DNA from: Thalassiosira profunda
Lineage: Eukaryota; Bacillariophyta; Thalassiosirophyceae; Thalassiosirales; Thalassiosiraceae
DNA: 16,602 nt
Direction of reading: 5' to 3'
Assembly (NCBI GenBank): GCA_036939355.1
Contig: JALLAP010000194.1
Coordinates: 1 to 16,602, forward strand
In this document: positions 1 to 7,559 of the stretch, piece by piece
Position numbering within the stretch: the stretch's first letter is position 1
Layout of the letters: each line of letters begins with the position of its first letter
Program-made: the position numbers and the translations under genes
The notes under the pieces: model-generated
What the model saw: only the letters and a program-made list of their open reading frames with translations
Database searches by the model: none
What the model was told of the DNA's origin: nothing

Positions 1-763
1 GGTCGCTGCGGTTGATCCGGGCGCCCTTGTCCACGAGATATTGGCAGATGGCGAGGTGGCCCTCCGACGCGGCGATGTGCAATGGGGCTGAGGTTGCCAT
101 AATGCATTTGTATGAGCCATTGTTGCAAATAATGTCTCTGCGATTGCAAAGATATCAGTCATACTCACTTCGACGATCGTAGTCCCGGAAATTGACAATC
201 TGGCCCCGTTCCGCGACGGTGCGCTCCACCTCCTCCTTGTTCCCCAGCGCGATCTGGTGGAGGAAGCCTGTGCTCGATCGGATGAGAGGAGGGCAACGGA
301 CGAAAAATGGACATGAGATGTGCACAGTACGAACGCCTTTCGCAGACCCCCCGTTTCATCTCCCTGCGTCTCCCCTGGCCGGTCCAGTGACTCTGCGGCA
401 GCACACGTTGTGCCGTATTTGTCGGCGGCCAATGGACAAAAACTCACGGCAACCGTCCGCGAAATCCTCCGCCGGCAGGAGCATGTGCCTCCCGTCGAGG
501 TCTCCCTCCTGGTCTTCCCCGGACGTGTGGAACGGCCGGCGCTGGCGTTGTTCTTCCTGCCGTTGGAGCTGCCACGGAGATTGCAGCACCGAGAGGGAGG
601 GTGCACCCGAGGAGCACGAAGGTGCACCCAAAGAAGATGCGCAAAAACGCCTCCGCGGGGCGCCGCCGGCGGCCAACCGCAGAGACCTCAGCGGTAGGGG
701 ACGCGCGGACGCCGCCCCCGCGCCGAGGGCGGGGCGGAGGGCCCTCGCTGCGTGGGAGGCCAT
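1..763 (-). CDS. Ankyrin-repeat protein, 5' part, three exons, runs off left edge
   Basis: Exons are 763-448, 267-169 and 87-1, joined across two GT-AG introns that both keep frame (phase 1). The spliced product reads from FADGC through RFLHQIALGNKEEVE to FRDYDRRTPLHIAASEGHL and ends near YLVDKGARINRSD. The TPLHIAASEGHL core and the following helix are a textbook ankyrin repeat, and the DYD-R-TPLH form is common in ankyrin proteins of plants and stramenopiles that carry a kinase, channel or enzyme domain further on. That C-terminal part lies outside the window, so the full function is unknown. The start is uncertain. ATG at 763 gives an Ala/Arg-rich, acid-free leader of about 50 residues resembling a mitochondrial presequence. 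The internal ATG in GRHMLLPAEDF, about 90 residues in, is the alternative. Ankyrin identity is well supported; the first exon is less so. Confidence 0.72.
88..168 (-). other. Intron 2 of the ankyrin gene (81 bp)
   Basis: It begins GTGAGTAT and ends CCTCAG on the minus strand. Removing it joins CGT CGA A to CC CCA TTG CAC, restoring the R-T-P-L-H ankyrin consensus across the junction. Read through, the intron hits a stop almost at once (TGA in its fourth codon). Confidence 0.85.
268..447 (-). other. Intron 1 of the ankyrin gene (180 bp)
   Basis: The donor is GTGAGTTT after GGTTGCC. The acceptor follows a pyrimidine-rich tract and reads GAGCACAG before GCTTCCTC. Splicing creates one Arg codon (C + GC) linking FADGC to FLHQIALGN. 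Both sites are close to consensus and frame is kept, but no transcript is available to confirm them. Confidence 0.68.
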
Positions 764-1038
764 CGCTTCCGCTTCCCTCTGGTTTCACGGCCCGCCCTCT
801 CAATTTTCATTTGGCCCCCTTTTATTCGAAACAGAAGTCTCTTGTTAGGGTTAGATCTGTTTCGTCTGTTAGGGGGCTGCCCCTCTAAAAAACTTGCACA
901 CGCCCCCTAAACCGCGCTCGCCGCCCCAACCCCAAACACAAGCCGTGCTCCTTCCTCGCCCCTGCCCACCTACCTGCCTCTGCCGACCCCGCCGGGTCCA
1001 AACGCCCTGACCCTCGGCCTCATCTTCGGTGGCGCGCG
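764..1038. promoter_or_regulatory. Divergent promoter region between the ankyrin gene and the Fip1 gene
   Basis: No convincing coding frame lies here; the open frames are GC-rich and low in protein-like character. It should hold the promoters of both flanking genes and the non-coding first exon of the Fip1 transcript, which would end at 1038. Visible marks are a TTAGGGTTA element near 845-853, similar to a plant telobox, and a perfect 9-bp inverted repeat at 869-877 and 902-910. No TATA box is clear. Confidence 0.4.
869..910. repeat. Short inverted repeat, possible hairpin
   Basis: TTAGGGGGC at 869-877 is exactly matched by its reverse complement GCCCCCTAA at 902-910, with a 24-base loop. 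It sits in the divergent promoter region. It may be a paired protein-binding site or chance in GC-rich DNA. Confidence 0.35.
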
Positions 1039-1367
1039 GTAAGTTGGCCTCGGATCGATTTGCAATTATTGGCCGCGTGCGGCGTTTTTTGGGCGGCGGC
1101 CGCGTGTTGTGCTCCAGGTGCTGCATCAGGCCCTGCACTGCAGTTGAATTACTCGACCGTGCCGATGGATGCAGAGGGTTGGCGGCGGCCCTCTCTCGAT
1201 CCCTCGCCGGCCGTGCACGGGGCACGTTTGTTGCCTGTGGATCTCTGCCGGACTGGGTCGCAATTTGTGCGCCGATTGCAAAGATTGATCACATCATGTG
1301 CACACAGAGTTTAATATTTGAAGCATCATGTGCACTGACCTTTTCATCTGATTGTTCCCATACACAG
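1039..1367 (+). other. Probable 5'UTR intron of the Fip1 gene (329 bp)
   Basis: The donor is GTAAGT at 1039. The acceptor region has a CTGAC branch-like motif at 1335-1339, a T-rich tract and ATACACAG ending at 1367. The ATG at 1425 then lies 57 bases into the second exon. The intron holds a 12-bp direct repeat, CATCATGTGCAC, at 1292-1303 and 1324-1335. Introns in leaders often help expression, but that role is not shown here. Confidence 0.55.
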
Positions 1368-1424
1368 CGTCCCTCCATCAGCTCTTAATCCGAACCAAAC
1401 CACCGGCAATTGCAACAATACACA

Positions 1425-3287
1425 ATGGGCCGCAAGAAGCGCAAGCTCGCCGAGGCGGAGGCCCCGGCCGCGGCAGCATCCGATGTCAAGATGGAATCGC
1501 CCCCTCCGGCCGTCATCGGCGCCATTCCCCGCAAGCCGCCCGCCAGCGTTGCCCCTCCTGCCGCCAACGCCCCGCCGGCGGCCACTGCAGCTGCTGCCAC
1601 TGCAACTCCTACCAGCAATACTGCGAATAATTCCACGCCCTCGGTCCAAATCAAATCAGCCACCATGGCCAATAATGCCGAGGCCACCAAACTTTCCGAG
1701 GAGGACTACCTGGGCGCGGCCAAGCCGAGCAGCCAGTACGGCCTCCACTCCCACGCGGGGGACTTGGTGGAAGACGACGTGTACGTGAGCGAGGGGAGCT
1801 TGGACTCCTACGAGGACGAGGAAGACGAGCATGCGAATGGAGAGGGGAACGAGAATGAGAATGCAGCTGCGAACGGTGGGGAGAAGAAGAAGAACGAAAT
1901 CGAAGTGGTCATTACCACGTCCAGAATGGGCCTCATGCGGAGGGGCGGATTGTCGTCGCTGCTGGGACAGCCGCAGGCGAATCGGACGTGGGTCCGGGGC
2001 GACAACAAGGACGGCCAAACCGAGGGAGACGGCACCAAAACCGAAGACCAAACCGGCGAGAATGCTGACGGCGTCAAAGCCGAGGAGGACGAGGAGAACC
2101 TCGACCCGGCCCAGCGCCTCGCCCTCCAACAACGGAAAATCGAGGAGGCCAAACGCGAGGCCCGCATCGTCGAATCGTCCGAGAACGCCGGGCGCGATCC
2201 CTGCCTCTTCTCGAAGCGCACGGCCTTCGACATACGCCTCGACCAGGTCGAGGAACGCCCGTGGGACAAGCCCGAGGCCGACCCGACCGACTACTTCAAC
2301 TACGGCATGGACGATGCGGACTGGCTGGAGTATGCCGAGGGGCAGCTGGCGATCCGGCAGGAGTTGACGGACGCGAGCAAGCAGAAGCGATTGCCGGATC
2401 CGGGGATCGTGACGGTGGTGCCCCGGGCGCCCAAGGTGCAGGGCGATCGGGTGGCGGTCAGGACGAAGAAGCCCAGCGAGGAGGAGAAGGAAGACGAGGT
2501 GAAGAAGGAGGAGGACGACGACGACGAGGAGGGAGTGGAAATGGGCGTGGAATTGGGACCCCTGGGAAACAAGGCCGCGAGGGACGACAATTCGAAGAAG
2601 GAGGGCGACAAGGCCACGAAAGAATCAGTGCCGGACGCCACCGCCGCGGCCCGGAACGAGAAGGTCGTCGGCGGCGCGTGGGGCGCCGGGGCCTCGAAAG
2701 ATTCGGTATTGCTCAAGCTCATCCAGGAGCAGTCCGGCGGGGGTCCGGGAGGGCACAATATGGGAGGAGGAAGGCCGCACCTGGGCGGCCCTCCGCACAT
2801 GATGGGAGGGCCGAGAGGGCCTCCACAGCAGTTTGGCGGACCTGGACCCGGTGGGCCCGGCCAGTGGCCCCGCGACCGATTCCAGAATCAGTTTAACCGG
2901 CAGGGGAGCGGCGGCCCGGGCGGCTACCACCCGCCGCCGCCGCAGCAGCAGCAGGGATTCCAGCGCGGCCCTCCGCCCGGAGGTCCTCCCGGCCAGTTCC
3001 ACCAGCGAGGCGGCCCGGGAGGCGGACAGGGACCCCCGCCACAGGGTCGCTACCCGCCCCAGCAGCAGCAGGGGCACTGGGGTGGCGGCGGAGGGGCGCC
3101 GGGGGGCGGGCGGGGCTTTCCCGACCAAAGGGGCGGCCCGCCGCCTCCCCACCGCGGCGGTCCGCCGCCCAACGGGCAGGGGCCTCCGCACGGCGGCGGT
3201 GGCGGGTGGGACAGCCGCAAGCGGCCCCGAAGCGAGTACGGCGGCGGAGGGGATCCAAGGGGCGATCCGAGAAGGGGGCGCTGGTGA
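1425..3287 (+). CDS. FIP1: Fip1-like pre-mRNA 3'-end processing factor (cleavage and polyadenylation complex)
   Basis: This is a single coding exon of 620 residues. The start is the ATG of MGRKKRKLAEAE, which opens with a basic, NLS-like stretch. The diagnostic segment lies at about residues 275-310: RPWDKP, then DPTDYFNYGMDDADW, which matches the Fip1 motif (W-x-K-P, D-x-x-D-Y-F-N-Y-G, then W). In known Fip1 this segment binds CPSF30/Yth1, and the protein links poly(A) polymerase to the cleavage complex in the nucleus. Before it lies an acidic region (about residues 105-150, and again at 220-235) of the kind that contacts poly(A) polymerase. After it comes a Lys/Glu/Asp-rich stretch, then about 180 residues of Gly/Pro/Gln/Arg-rich low complexity from near residue 437 to the end, with several RGG or RGP triplets. 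The length is greater than yeast Fip1 and close to animal forms. Antisense open frames over this exon are shadows of its GC-rich codons. Confidence 0.9.
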   Translation: MGRKKRKLAEAEAPAAAASDVKMESPPPAVIGAIPRKPPASVAPPAANAPPAATAAAATATPTSNTANNSTPSVQIKSATMANNAEATKLSEEDYLGAAKPSSQYGLHSHAGDLVEDDVYVSEGSLDSYEDEEDEHANGEGNENENAAANGGEKKKNEIEVVITTSRMGLMRRGGLSSLLGQPQANRTWVRGDNKDGQTEGDGTKTEDQTGENADGVKAEEDEENLDPAQRLALQQRKIEEAKREARIVESSENAGRDPCLFSKRTAFDIRLDQVEERPWDKPEADPTDYFNYGMDDADWLEYAEGQLAIRQELTDASKQKRLPDPGIVTVVPRAPKVQGDRVAVRTKKPSEEEKEDEVKKEEDDDDEEGVEMGVELGPLGNKAARDDNSKKEGDKATKESVPDATAAARNEKVVGGAWGAGASKDSVLLKLIQEQSGGGPGGHNMGGGRPHLGGPPHMMGGPRGPPQQFGGPGPGGPGQWPRDRFQNQFNRQGSGGPGGYHPPPPQQQQGFQRGPPPGGPPGQFHQRGGPGGGQGPPPQGRYPPQQQQGHWGGGGGAPGGGRGFPDQRGGPPPPHRGGPPPNGQGPPHGGGGGWDSRKRPRSEYGGGGDPRGDPRRGRW

Positions 3288-3763
3288 CGCAACGGGGGAA
3301 GGGGGTGGGCAGATAAACTACTAACACGAGCATAGACGTATTCTATGTATTCGAGGAGGAAGCGGTCTCAATTTGAAGAACGGCACCCCTCTGCTCTTGT
3401 TCGTCAACTATCAATCCTTTGGGCTGGGCAGCTACTTAGGTATTGGTTATTCCTACATCAAACAAGAATCCAGAGCTTGGTTCAGCAAGAGAGATGCCTA
3501 CGTCCGAGGTGAAAGCTTGGCTGCCCGCGTAAACTCGTGAATCTGCCAGGGTTGGGAGTCTCGCCCAAAGTGCTTGGTATGTAATGAACATAAATATTCT
3601 TGGGGTGGCACGACGCGTGAAATCTTGATGCGCCGTGCCTTCGTCTTGGGGCTCACGATCTTGGTGGCTTATAAGGCTGGCAATCGCGTTGTCTTGGGGT
3701 CGATCTATTCCAGCAGGTTGAACGCTTCTCCACAAACTTGTCGGCCGCTCTCTAGAGAACAAA
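3288..3763. other. Convergent intergenic region, 3' ends of the Fip1 and stalk-propeller genes
   Basis: The two flanking genes point toward each other, so these 476 bases should hold both 3'UTRs and polyadenylation sites. I see no clear AATAAA consensus; an AT-richer spot, AACATAAATATTC, lies near 3588-3600. Open frames on both strands (3574-3891 plus, 3436-3822 minus) carry no recognisable domain, and both overlap the end of the neighbouring gene. Confidence 0.5.
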
Positions 3764-5239
3764 CTATCCGCACGTGCCGAAGGCGCCTCCGATGGCATCA
3801 ACCAGTCCAGTATTTCCGACAAGGGATAGCTGCAATGGATTTGTTTGGAGGTTCACCGTGTAAAGAGGCGAGTTGGAAGTGTACGCAGTAGCGTACAGAG
3901 TGTCAGACCCGTCGAACATGATGCTCCAGATGCGACTGATGAGACCATCTGGTCCGTTGACTGCTCCAAGGGGAGTGCCGGCGCCGGTAGTTGTGCTGAT
4001 GGTATACAGACGATCAGCCTGCAGGCTGAAGTCGGCGACGCCGTAAAGTGTCCCAGATGAATCAAACGCAAGATCCAAAAACTTTTCCCCGGTGAAGCCA
4101 ATAGATGTGGCAACCCCGGTCGTCTTGTTGATTTGGTAGAGAACACCATCATCATATCCCACCCCATACATGACCCCGTTGGGGTCCACGGCAAGCGCAT
4201 ATATAACTGGGACAGTGTTTGCGCTGTCAACCAGAGTCGCCGCGCCGGTGGATGGGTCGACTGTGGCAAGGCGAGATATCTCATTGGGGATCTGCCGGAT
4301 CAGAGTGTAAAGTACCCCATCGGTGGGGTCGATGGCGAGAGAATAAGCTCTAGAGCCACCAAATGTGCCAACATCGGTACCGGTGCCTGAGACTGGGTTG
4401 ATCGTTCCAAGGCTCCATTTATCGGCACCGTCGTAGTGTGCTGTGTAAATGACTTTAGTGCACTGGGTGGTGGTAGTGATCAGACAGCACGTCAAGGCGT
4501 GAGCAAATGAGCGAGATATCAAAGGCTTGCATCTCCGGGCATCGAACGAGATTGTACTCACCACCTTCCGAGCGTTGTCAGCAATGTCGGCAGCGTTGTC
4601 AGCGATGGCGGCAGCGTTGTCGGCGATGAGTCCTCCGTTGGCTTCGATGGAGGCAGTGTTGTCGTCGACGTCGATACGGAGCTGGCCTAACCCTAACCCT
4701 AACTCAGCGTTGCCGTCGACGTCGCTACGGAGCTGGTCGACCTCTCCCTTGTTGGCGGAGATGCCGGCCACGTTGGTGCCGATGGATTCAGCGTTGCCGT
4801 CGACGTCGCTACGGAGCTGGTCGACCTCTCCCTTGTTGGCGGAGATGCCGGCCACGTTGGTGCCGATGGATTCAGAGTTGCCGTTGACGTCGCTACGGAG
4901 CTGGGCGACGTCGCTACGGAGCTGGGAGAGGTCGCTGCGGAGCTGGGCAATGGTGGCTTTGGCCGTTGTGTCGATCTCGAAAGGAGTCCCAGAGAAGGAT
5001 TCACAGCCAGCGACTGTCTCGGCGATGCCTTCCACTCTATTTTTTGCGCCGACGCAGAGGTAGATCGTGTCAGCATCCAAGGGAACGGGTTCCGGATTCG
5101 CTTTGAGACGACGATCCATCGACTTTGCCGAAGGAAAGCGAAGGTGGCGTTCCTTGGCTGCATCAACGCCGGTGGACTCGGCCGGGATTAGGGCCGAGCC
5201 AAAGGAAAGGAAGGCGGCTAGCGAACGAACGATTTTCAT
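3764..5239 (-). CDS. Secreted coiled-coil stalk and beta-propeller-like repeat protein, two exons
   Basis: Exons 5239-4562 and 4462-3764 give 458 residues. The start is the ATG of MKIVRSLAAFLSFGSALIPA, a good signal peptide; an in-frame upstream start at 5323 would bury it. Residues 58-90 hold an IYLCV...GCES segment resembling the IYxCV motif that precedes collagen-like or fibre domains in bacterial surface proteins. Residues 97-222 are heptad repeats (QLRSDVA units, a 28-residue unit repeated exactly, then IADNAAD units), predicting a trimeric stalk. The C-terminal half has about five repeats of the form LY-x-I/V-x-x-TG-A-T...LA-x-D-x-x-G-x-LYG, as in bacterial propeller-like proteins. The likely place is the cell surface or outside the cell; a role in adhesion is inference only. 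The stalk contains an in-frame telomere-repeat patch. Without the intron the frame would stay open. Confidence 0.75.
   Translation of the reverse strand: MKIVRSLAAFLSFGSALIPAESTGVDAAKERHLRFPSAKSMDRRLKANPEPVPLDADTIYLCVGAKNRVEGIAETVAGCESFSGTPFEIDTTAKATIAQLRSDLSQLRSDVAQLRSDVNGNSESIGTNVAGISANKGEVDQLRSDVDGNAESIGTNVAGISANKGEVDQLRSDVDGNAELGLGLGQLRIDVDDNTASIEANGGLIADNAAAIADNAADIADNARKVVSTISFDARRCKPLISRSFAHALTCCLITTTTQCTKVIYTAHYDGADKWSLGTINPVSGTGTDVGTFGGSRAYSLAIDPTDGVLYTLIRQIPNEISRLATVDPSTGAATLVDSANTVPVIYALAVDPNGVMYGVGYDDGVLYQINKTTGVATSIGFTGEKFLDLAFDSSGTLYGVADFSLQADRLYTISTTTGAGTPLGAVNGPDGLISRIWSIMFDGSDTLYATAYTSNSPLYTVNLQTNPLQLSLVGNTGLVDAIGGAFGTCG
4463..4561 (-). other. Probable intron of the stalk-propeller gene (99 bp, stop-free)
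   Basis: The donor is GTGAGTAC after AAGGTG; the acceptor is CACCACCCAG before TGCACTAAAG. Splicing joins ADNARKV to CTKVIYTAHY. The 33 residues it would encode are Cys/Ser/Thr-rich and unlike either flank, which argues for an intron. It is a multiple of three with no stop, so retention would also give a full-length protein. Confidence 0.65.
4686..4703. repeat. Interstitial telomere-type repeat inside a coding repeat
   Basis: The plus strand reads CCTAACCCTAACCCTAAC, nearly three units of CCCTAA; on the coding strand this is GTTAGGGTTAGGGTTAGG. It encodes the Leu-Gly run ELGLGLG at about residues 179-185 of the stalk. It replaces 17 residues present at the same place in the neighbouring 28-residue repeats and keeps the frame. 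Confidence 0.9.
4704..4904. repeat. 84-bp tandem coding repeat: two identical copies plus a partial third
   Basis: Positions 4704-4787 and 4788-4871 match base for base. A third partial copy runs from 4872 to about 4904 with two changes near its start. Each unit encodes 28 residues, exactly four heptads of the stalk, so copy-number change keeps both frame and coiled-coil register. Perfect identity suggests recent duplication or ongoing homogenisation. Confidence 0.92.
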
Positions 5240-6513
5240 GGTTAGAGGTGTCTTCTTCCGTTGTAGGTATGCTGTGGAGTGTTCCTTTGACTGCAAAAAG
5301 AGAAAAGATGGAGCAACAAGCAAGAAGTGAAAGTGAGAGGGTGTGTTAGGAGCGACGTGACGTGCAAAGCAGGTGGATAGAGGAGCATGACATGGGCACT
5401 AGCATGGGTGAGCTATGACCAACGCCAAAAACGAGCAGCGAGGCGCGCTGCTGGAATGTGGCGTGTCGAATCTCGGCACGGCGCGAAGGTCGGAGGCGGC
5501 AGGAAGAGTAGGCGTCTCGATGCGGCATCTGGCCGAGCGACGATCCAACGAGCGCGCGAGGCGTCGAGGAGGACGCTGGACGCGGCTCCTGCGTGGGCGA
5601 TGAGCCCCCAAACACATGCACGTGAGGAGGCAGCGAGTTGCGAGGGGGCGTCGACGCACGTTGGGAGTCTACGCAACGCCAGATCACGTCATCGACGGCA
5701 TAGGCAGAGGCCAGCGTCCGAGAGGCGAACAAACTCGGGAGCAGGGGGCGCCGCCCTCTCAAAAGAGGTGAACGAGAGCGATAGTAGAGGTGGTCACTCA
5801 CCAATCGAGCCAGGCTCAGTCGATCAAGGGATGTGGGGAGGGGCGGGATGTGTAGAGAGGAGGGATGAGTCTGTTCTGCCTTTGCAAAATTATGGCATCA
5901 TCGTGCGCCAAGACGCTGCGCGCACCCAAGACGCTGCGCCCAAGACCCCGCCAAGACCCTCGTTTGCAAAGATCTGTCTCAACCTCGTCTCCACGATTGC
6001 CACCAGCAGATACTGGTTCTCGAAGTCCATTCATTGCTTAGGTATGAGTAAGTGGGAGGTGCGAGAAAGACAAAAGTGAGTGCCCGTCTGGCCAAGATGC
6101 CAAGACCCTCCATCTTGCCAAAAGACAGAACGTTTGCAAAAATCTGTCAATCCTCGTTCCCACTGTTGCCAGCGGCGGATACTGGTTCTCGAAGTCGATT
6201 CATTGCTTAAGTGGAGGTGCGAGAAAGACAAAAGTGAGTGCCCCTCTGGCAAGATGCCAAGACCCTCACTGCAAAAGACAGTGTGACATTTGAGTGGTGT
6301 CCCGCCAACTTGCCAGATCCTTCAATCATCTTGGGTGTCTTCTTCTGATTGAGAAGTCGAGAGATTATCTCTCTCCTCCTCCGCAAATCACCTTCCAGAC
6401 GCACCCGCGCTGCTCACCGAGCTGTTGTTGCCGCACACCTCGAACGATTGCCGCGTGGTCAACGTTTCGTCTGAAATGATGAAGATGGGAAGGTCCACCC
6501 TACATACGCCGTT
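5240..6513. other. Long gene-poor region: upstream of the stalk-propeller gene, downstream of the oxygenase gene
   Basis: About 1.27 kb without a supportable gene. It should hold the promoter of the stalk-propeller gene (minus) and the 3'UTR of the oxygenase gene (minus). Open frames at 5387-6079 (plus, 230 codons) and 5346-5804 (minus, 152 codons) are Arg/Ala/Ser-rich, look like GC-rich noise and show no domain. Visible structure is a 14-bp direct repeat CCAAGACGCTGCGC at 5908-5921 and 5926-5939, followed by a larger tandem duplication at 5961-6281. Confidence 0.5.
5961..6281. repeat. Diverged tandem duplication of about 160 bp
   Basis: Copy 1 is 5961-6128 and copy 2 is 6131-6281. Both start CGTTTGCAAA, both contain GATACTGGTTCTCGAAGTC, ATTCATTGCTTA and GAGGTGCGAGAAAGACAAAA, and both end AAAAGACAG. 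Copy 2 lacks a stretch of about 10 bases (TATGAGTAAG) in the middle and several others near the end. No open frame spans both and no transposase or terminal repeat is visible. Confidence 0.85.
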
Positions 6514-7559
6514 TCAGCCCAGCTCGTGCCGCAATATCATCGCCGCGCTCCACCGATTCCCCGCGCCATCGCTACAACCCGGATCCCTCCGAAAGTGGGA
6601 CCGCTCGATCCTTCCCCCACCGGATCGACCCGCACCGCGTGTTCGGCGGCGAATGCACCCCACGCGGCGGCGACGCCGGACGCTTCCAGGTCCTCTCCCG
6701 CCAAGACGATTGCTTCGTCGGCTCCCGCGGATAGGTCGGCGTTGTGCCAGTTTCCTTTGTTGTCTTTGACCCACAGGGCGCTGCGGTGCACCTCTTCTTC
6801 TTCGTCGTTCGATTGCTGTTGCGATGTTGTTGGTTGATGCATATGATATATATCCGGCGTCAGGCTGTAAATCACCGTCAGCAGGCTTCTACCACGTCAC
6901 CAAAGGTGCGACCAAGAAGAGTTGGCGGAACGACAGCGGGCGAGCCTGCGTGAGACGGCGGACAAGGAAAACTGACGGCGGATTTGACAAGACGCCTAAA
7001 ACTAGTAGTACTAATCGCCCCTCCTTCCGTCGTCGACTTCAACGTGTAGGCCGACCGCACGAACGGATTGCTGTTCAACGTGCGCATTCAAGGAGCCGTG
7101 ATCGTAGTTGAACAGATTAAAGAACGACTGCGCGAACGGCATGCCGGGTTGGAAGGGCTCGTGGGCATCGCGGGCAAAGAGACGGGGACCGTCGCCGTCG
7201 TTGCCTCGGACTTGACGCAGCGCCTCCCGATACGCGTTGCAACTGTCGCGATATTTCGTCGATTTGTTAAAATCGCCGTCCTCCAGGGGAAGCAGCCCCC
7301 CGAAGCAATGCGTCGCCATTTCGAACAGCGCCCGGAACGCCCTCCGCCTCCGGTCGTCGTACGCAATCGGTCCCTCCAGCGGCGGAAATCGGAACTCGCC
7401 CAACGCCGCGGCGTCGTTTGCAAGTGCTGAGCGAAGGGAGTCGCGGATCCACGGCCGAGTGGCGGGCTGGAGGGAGACGGCGGCGAAGCCCCGGCGGCGG
7501 AGCTGGCCTAGGAGGGAGGCCGCCGCGGCTGGGGACATCGGCGGGAGCGGCGGGGGCAT
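6514..7559 (-). CDS. Isopenicillin-N-synthase-like 2OG/Fe(II) oxygenase, frame broken near the 3' end
   Basis: Exon 1 starts at ATG 7559 (a second Met lies at 7538) and includes the N-terminal GFAAVSLQPATRPWI helix typical of the family, then AQSFFNLFNYDHGSLNAHV near 7140-7077. That segment leads into the first iron-binding His of an HxD motif. Exon 2 begins near 6888 with SLLTVIYSLTPD, the strand that normally follows HxD, and continues with SALWVKDNKGNWHNA, IVLAGEDLEAS and AEHAVRVDP, whose His is a fair candidate for the distal iron ligand. The tail ERSHFRRDPG...RWSAAMILRHELG, ending at the TGA at 6514-6516, lies in another frame; one extra base in the C5 run at 6614-6618 would join them. 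The junction after AHV is unresolved: no GT-AG pair gives a clean HxDR. Substrate unknown. It could be a pseudogene or carry sequence errors. Confidence 0.62.
6890..7076 (-). other. Unresolved intron or lesion in the oxygenase gene
   Basis: The frame after NAHV runs about 20 unlike residues to a TAG at 7011-7013, while the conserved LLTVIYSL strand resumes at 6884. An intron is expected, with acceptor GTAG or GAAG at 6889 or 6886. The candidate donors are weak (GTTGAA at 7079 or 7043, GTACTA at 7011). CACGTTGAA occurs twice, at 7082-7074 and 7046-7038. Exact ends are not claimed. Confidence 0.4.

Noticed and set aside
444..803. Minus-strand frame with a hydrophobic stretch FLRIFFGCTFVLLGCTLPLG, like a signal anchor
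   Set aside because: It overlaps the ankyrin first exon in another frame, has no Met close to the stretch, and does not splice in frame to the ankyrin exons. It remains a weak alternative for the true first exon.
2625..3191. Antisense frame of 188 codons over the Fip1 C-terminus
   Set aside because: It is Arg/Ala/Pro low complexity produced by reading Gly/Pro-rich codons backwards.
3574..3891. 105-codon plus-strand frame with a hydrophobic stretch RRAFVLGLTILVAYKAG
   Set aside because: It overlaps the 3' end of the stalk-propeller gene in antisense and has no other support; the hydrophobic stretch is short.
4704..4904. CRISPR-like direct repeats
   Set aside because: The 84-bp units are contiguous without spacers and encode heptads in frame; this is a coding tandem repeat.
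5387..6079. 230-codon open frame on the plus strand in the gene-poor region
   Set aside because: It is Arg/Ala/Gly-rich with no domain, no hydrophobic core pattern and no splice or neighbour support; the region is GC-rich, where stops are rare. Its end also runs into the tandem duplication.
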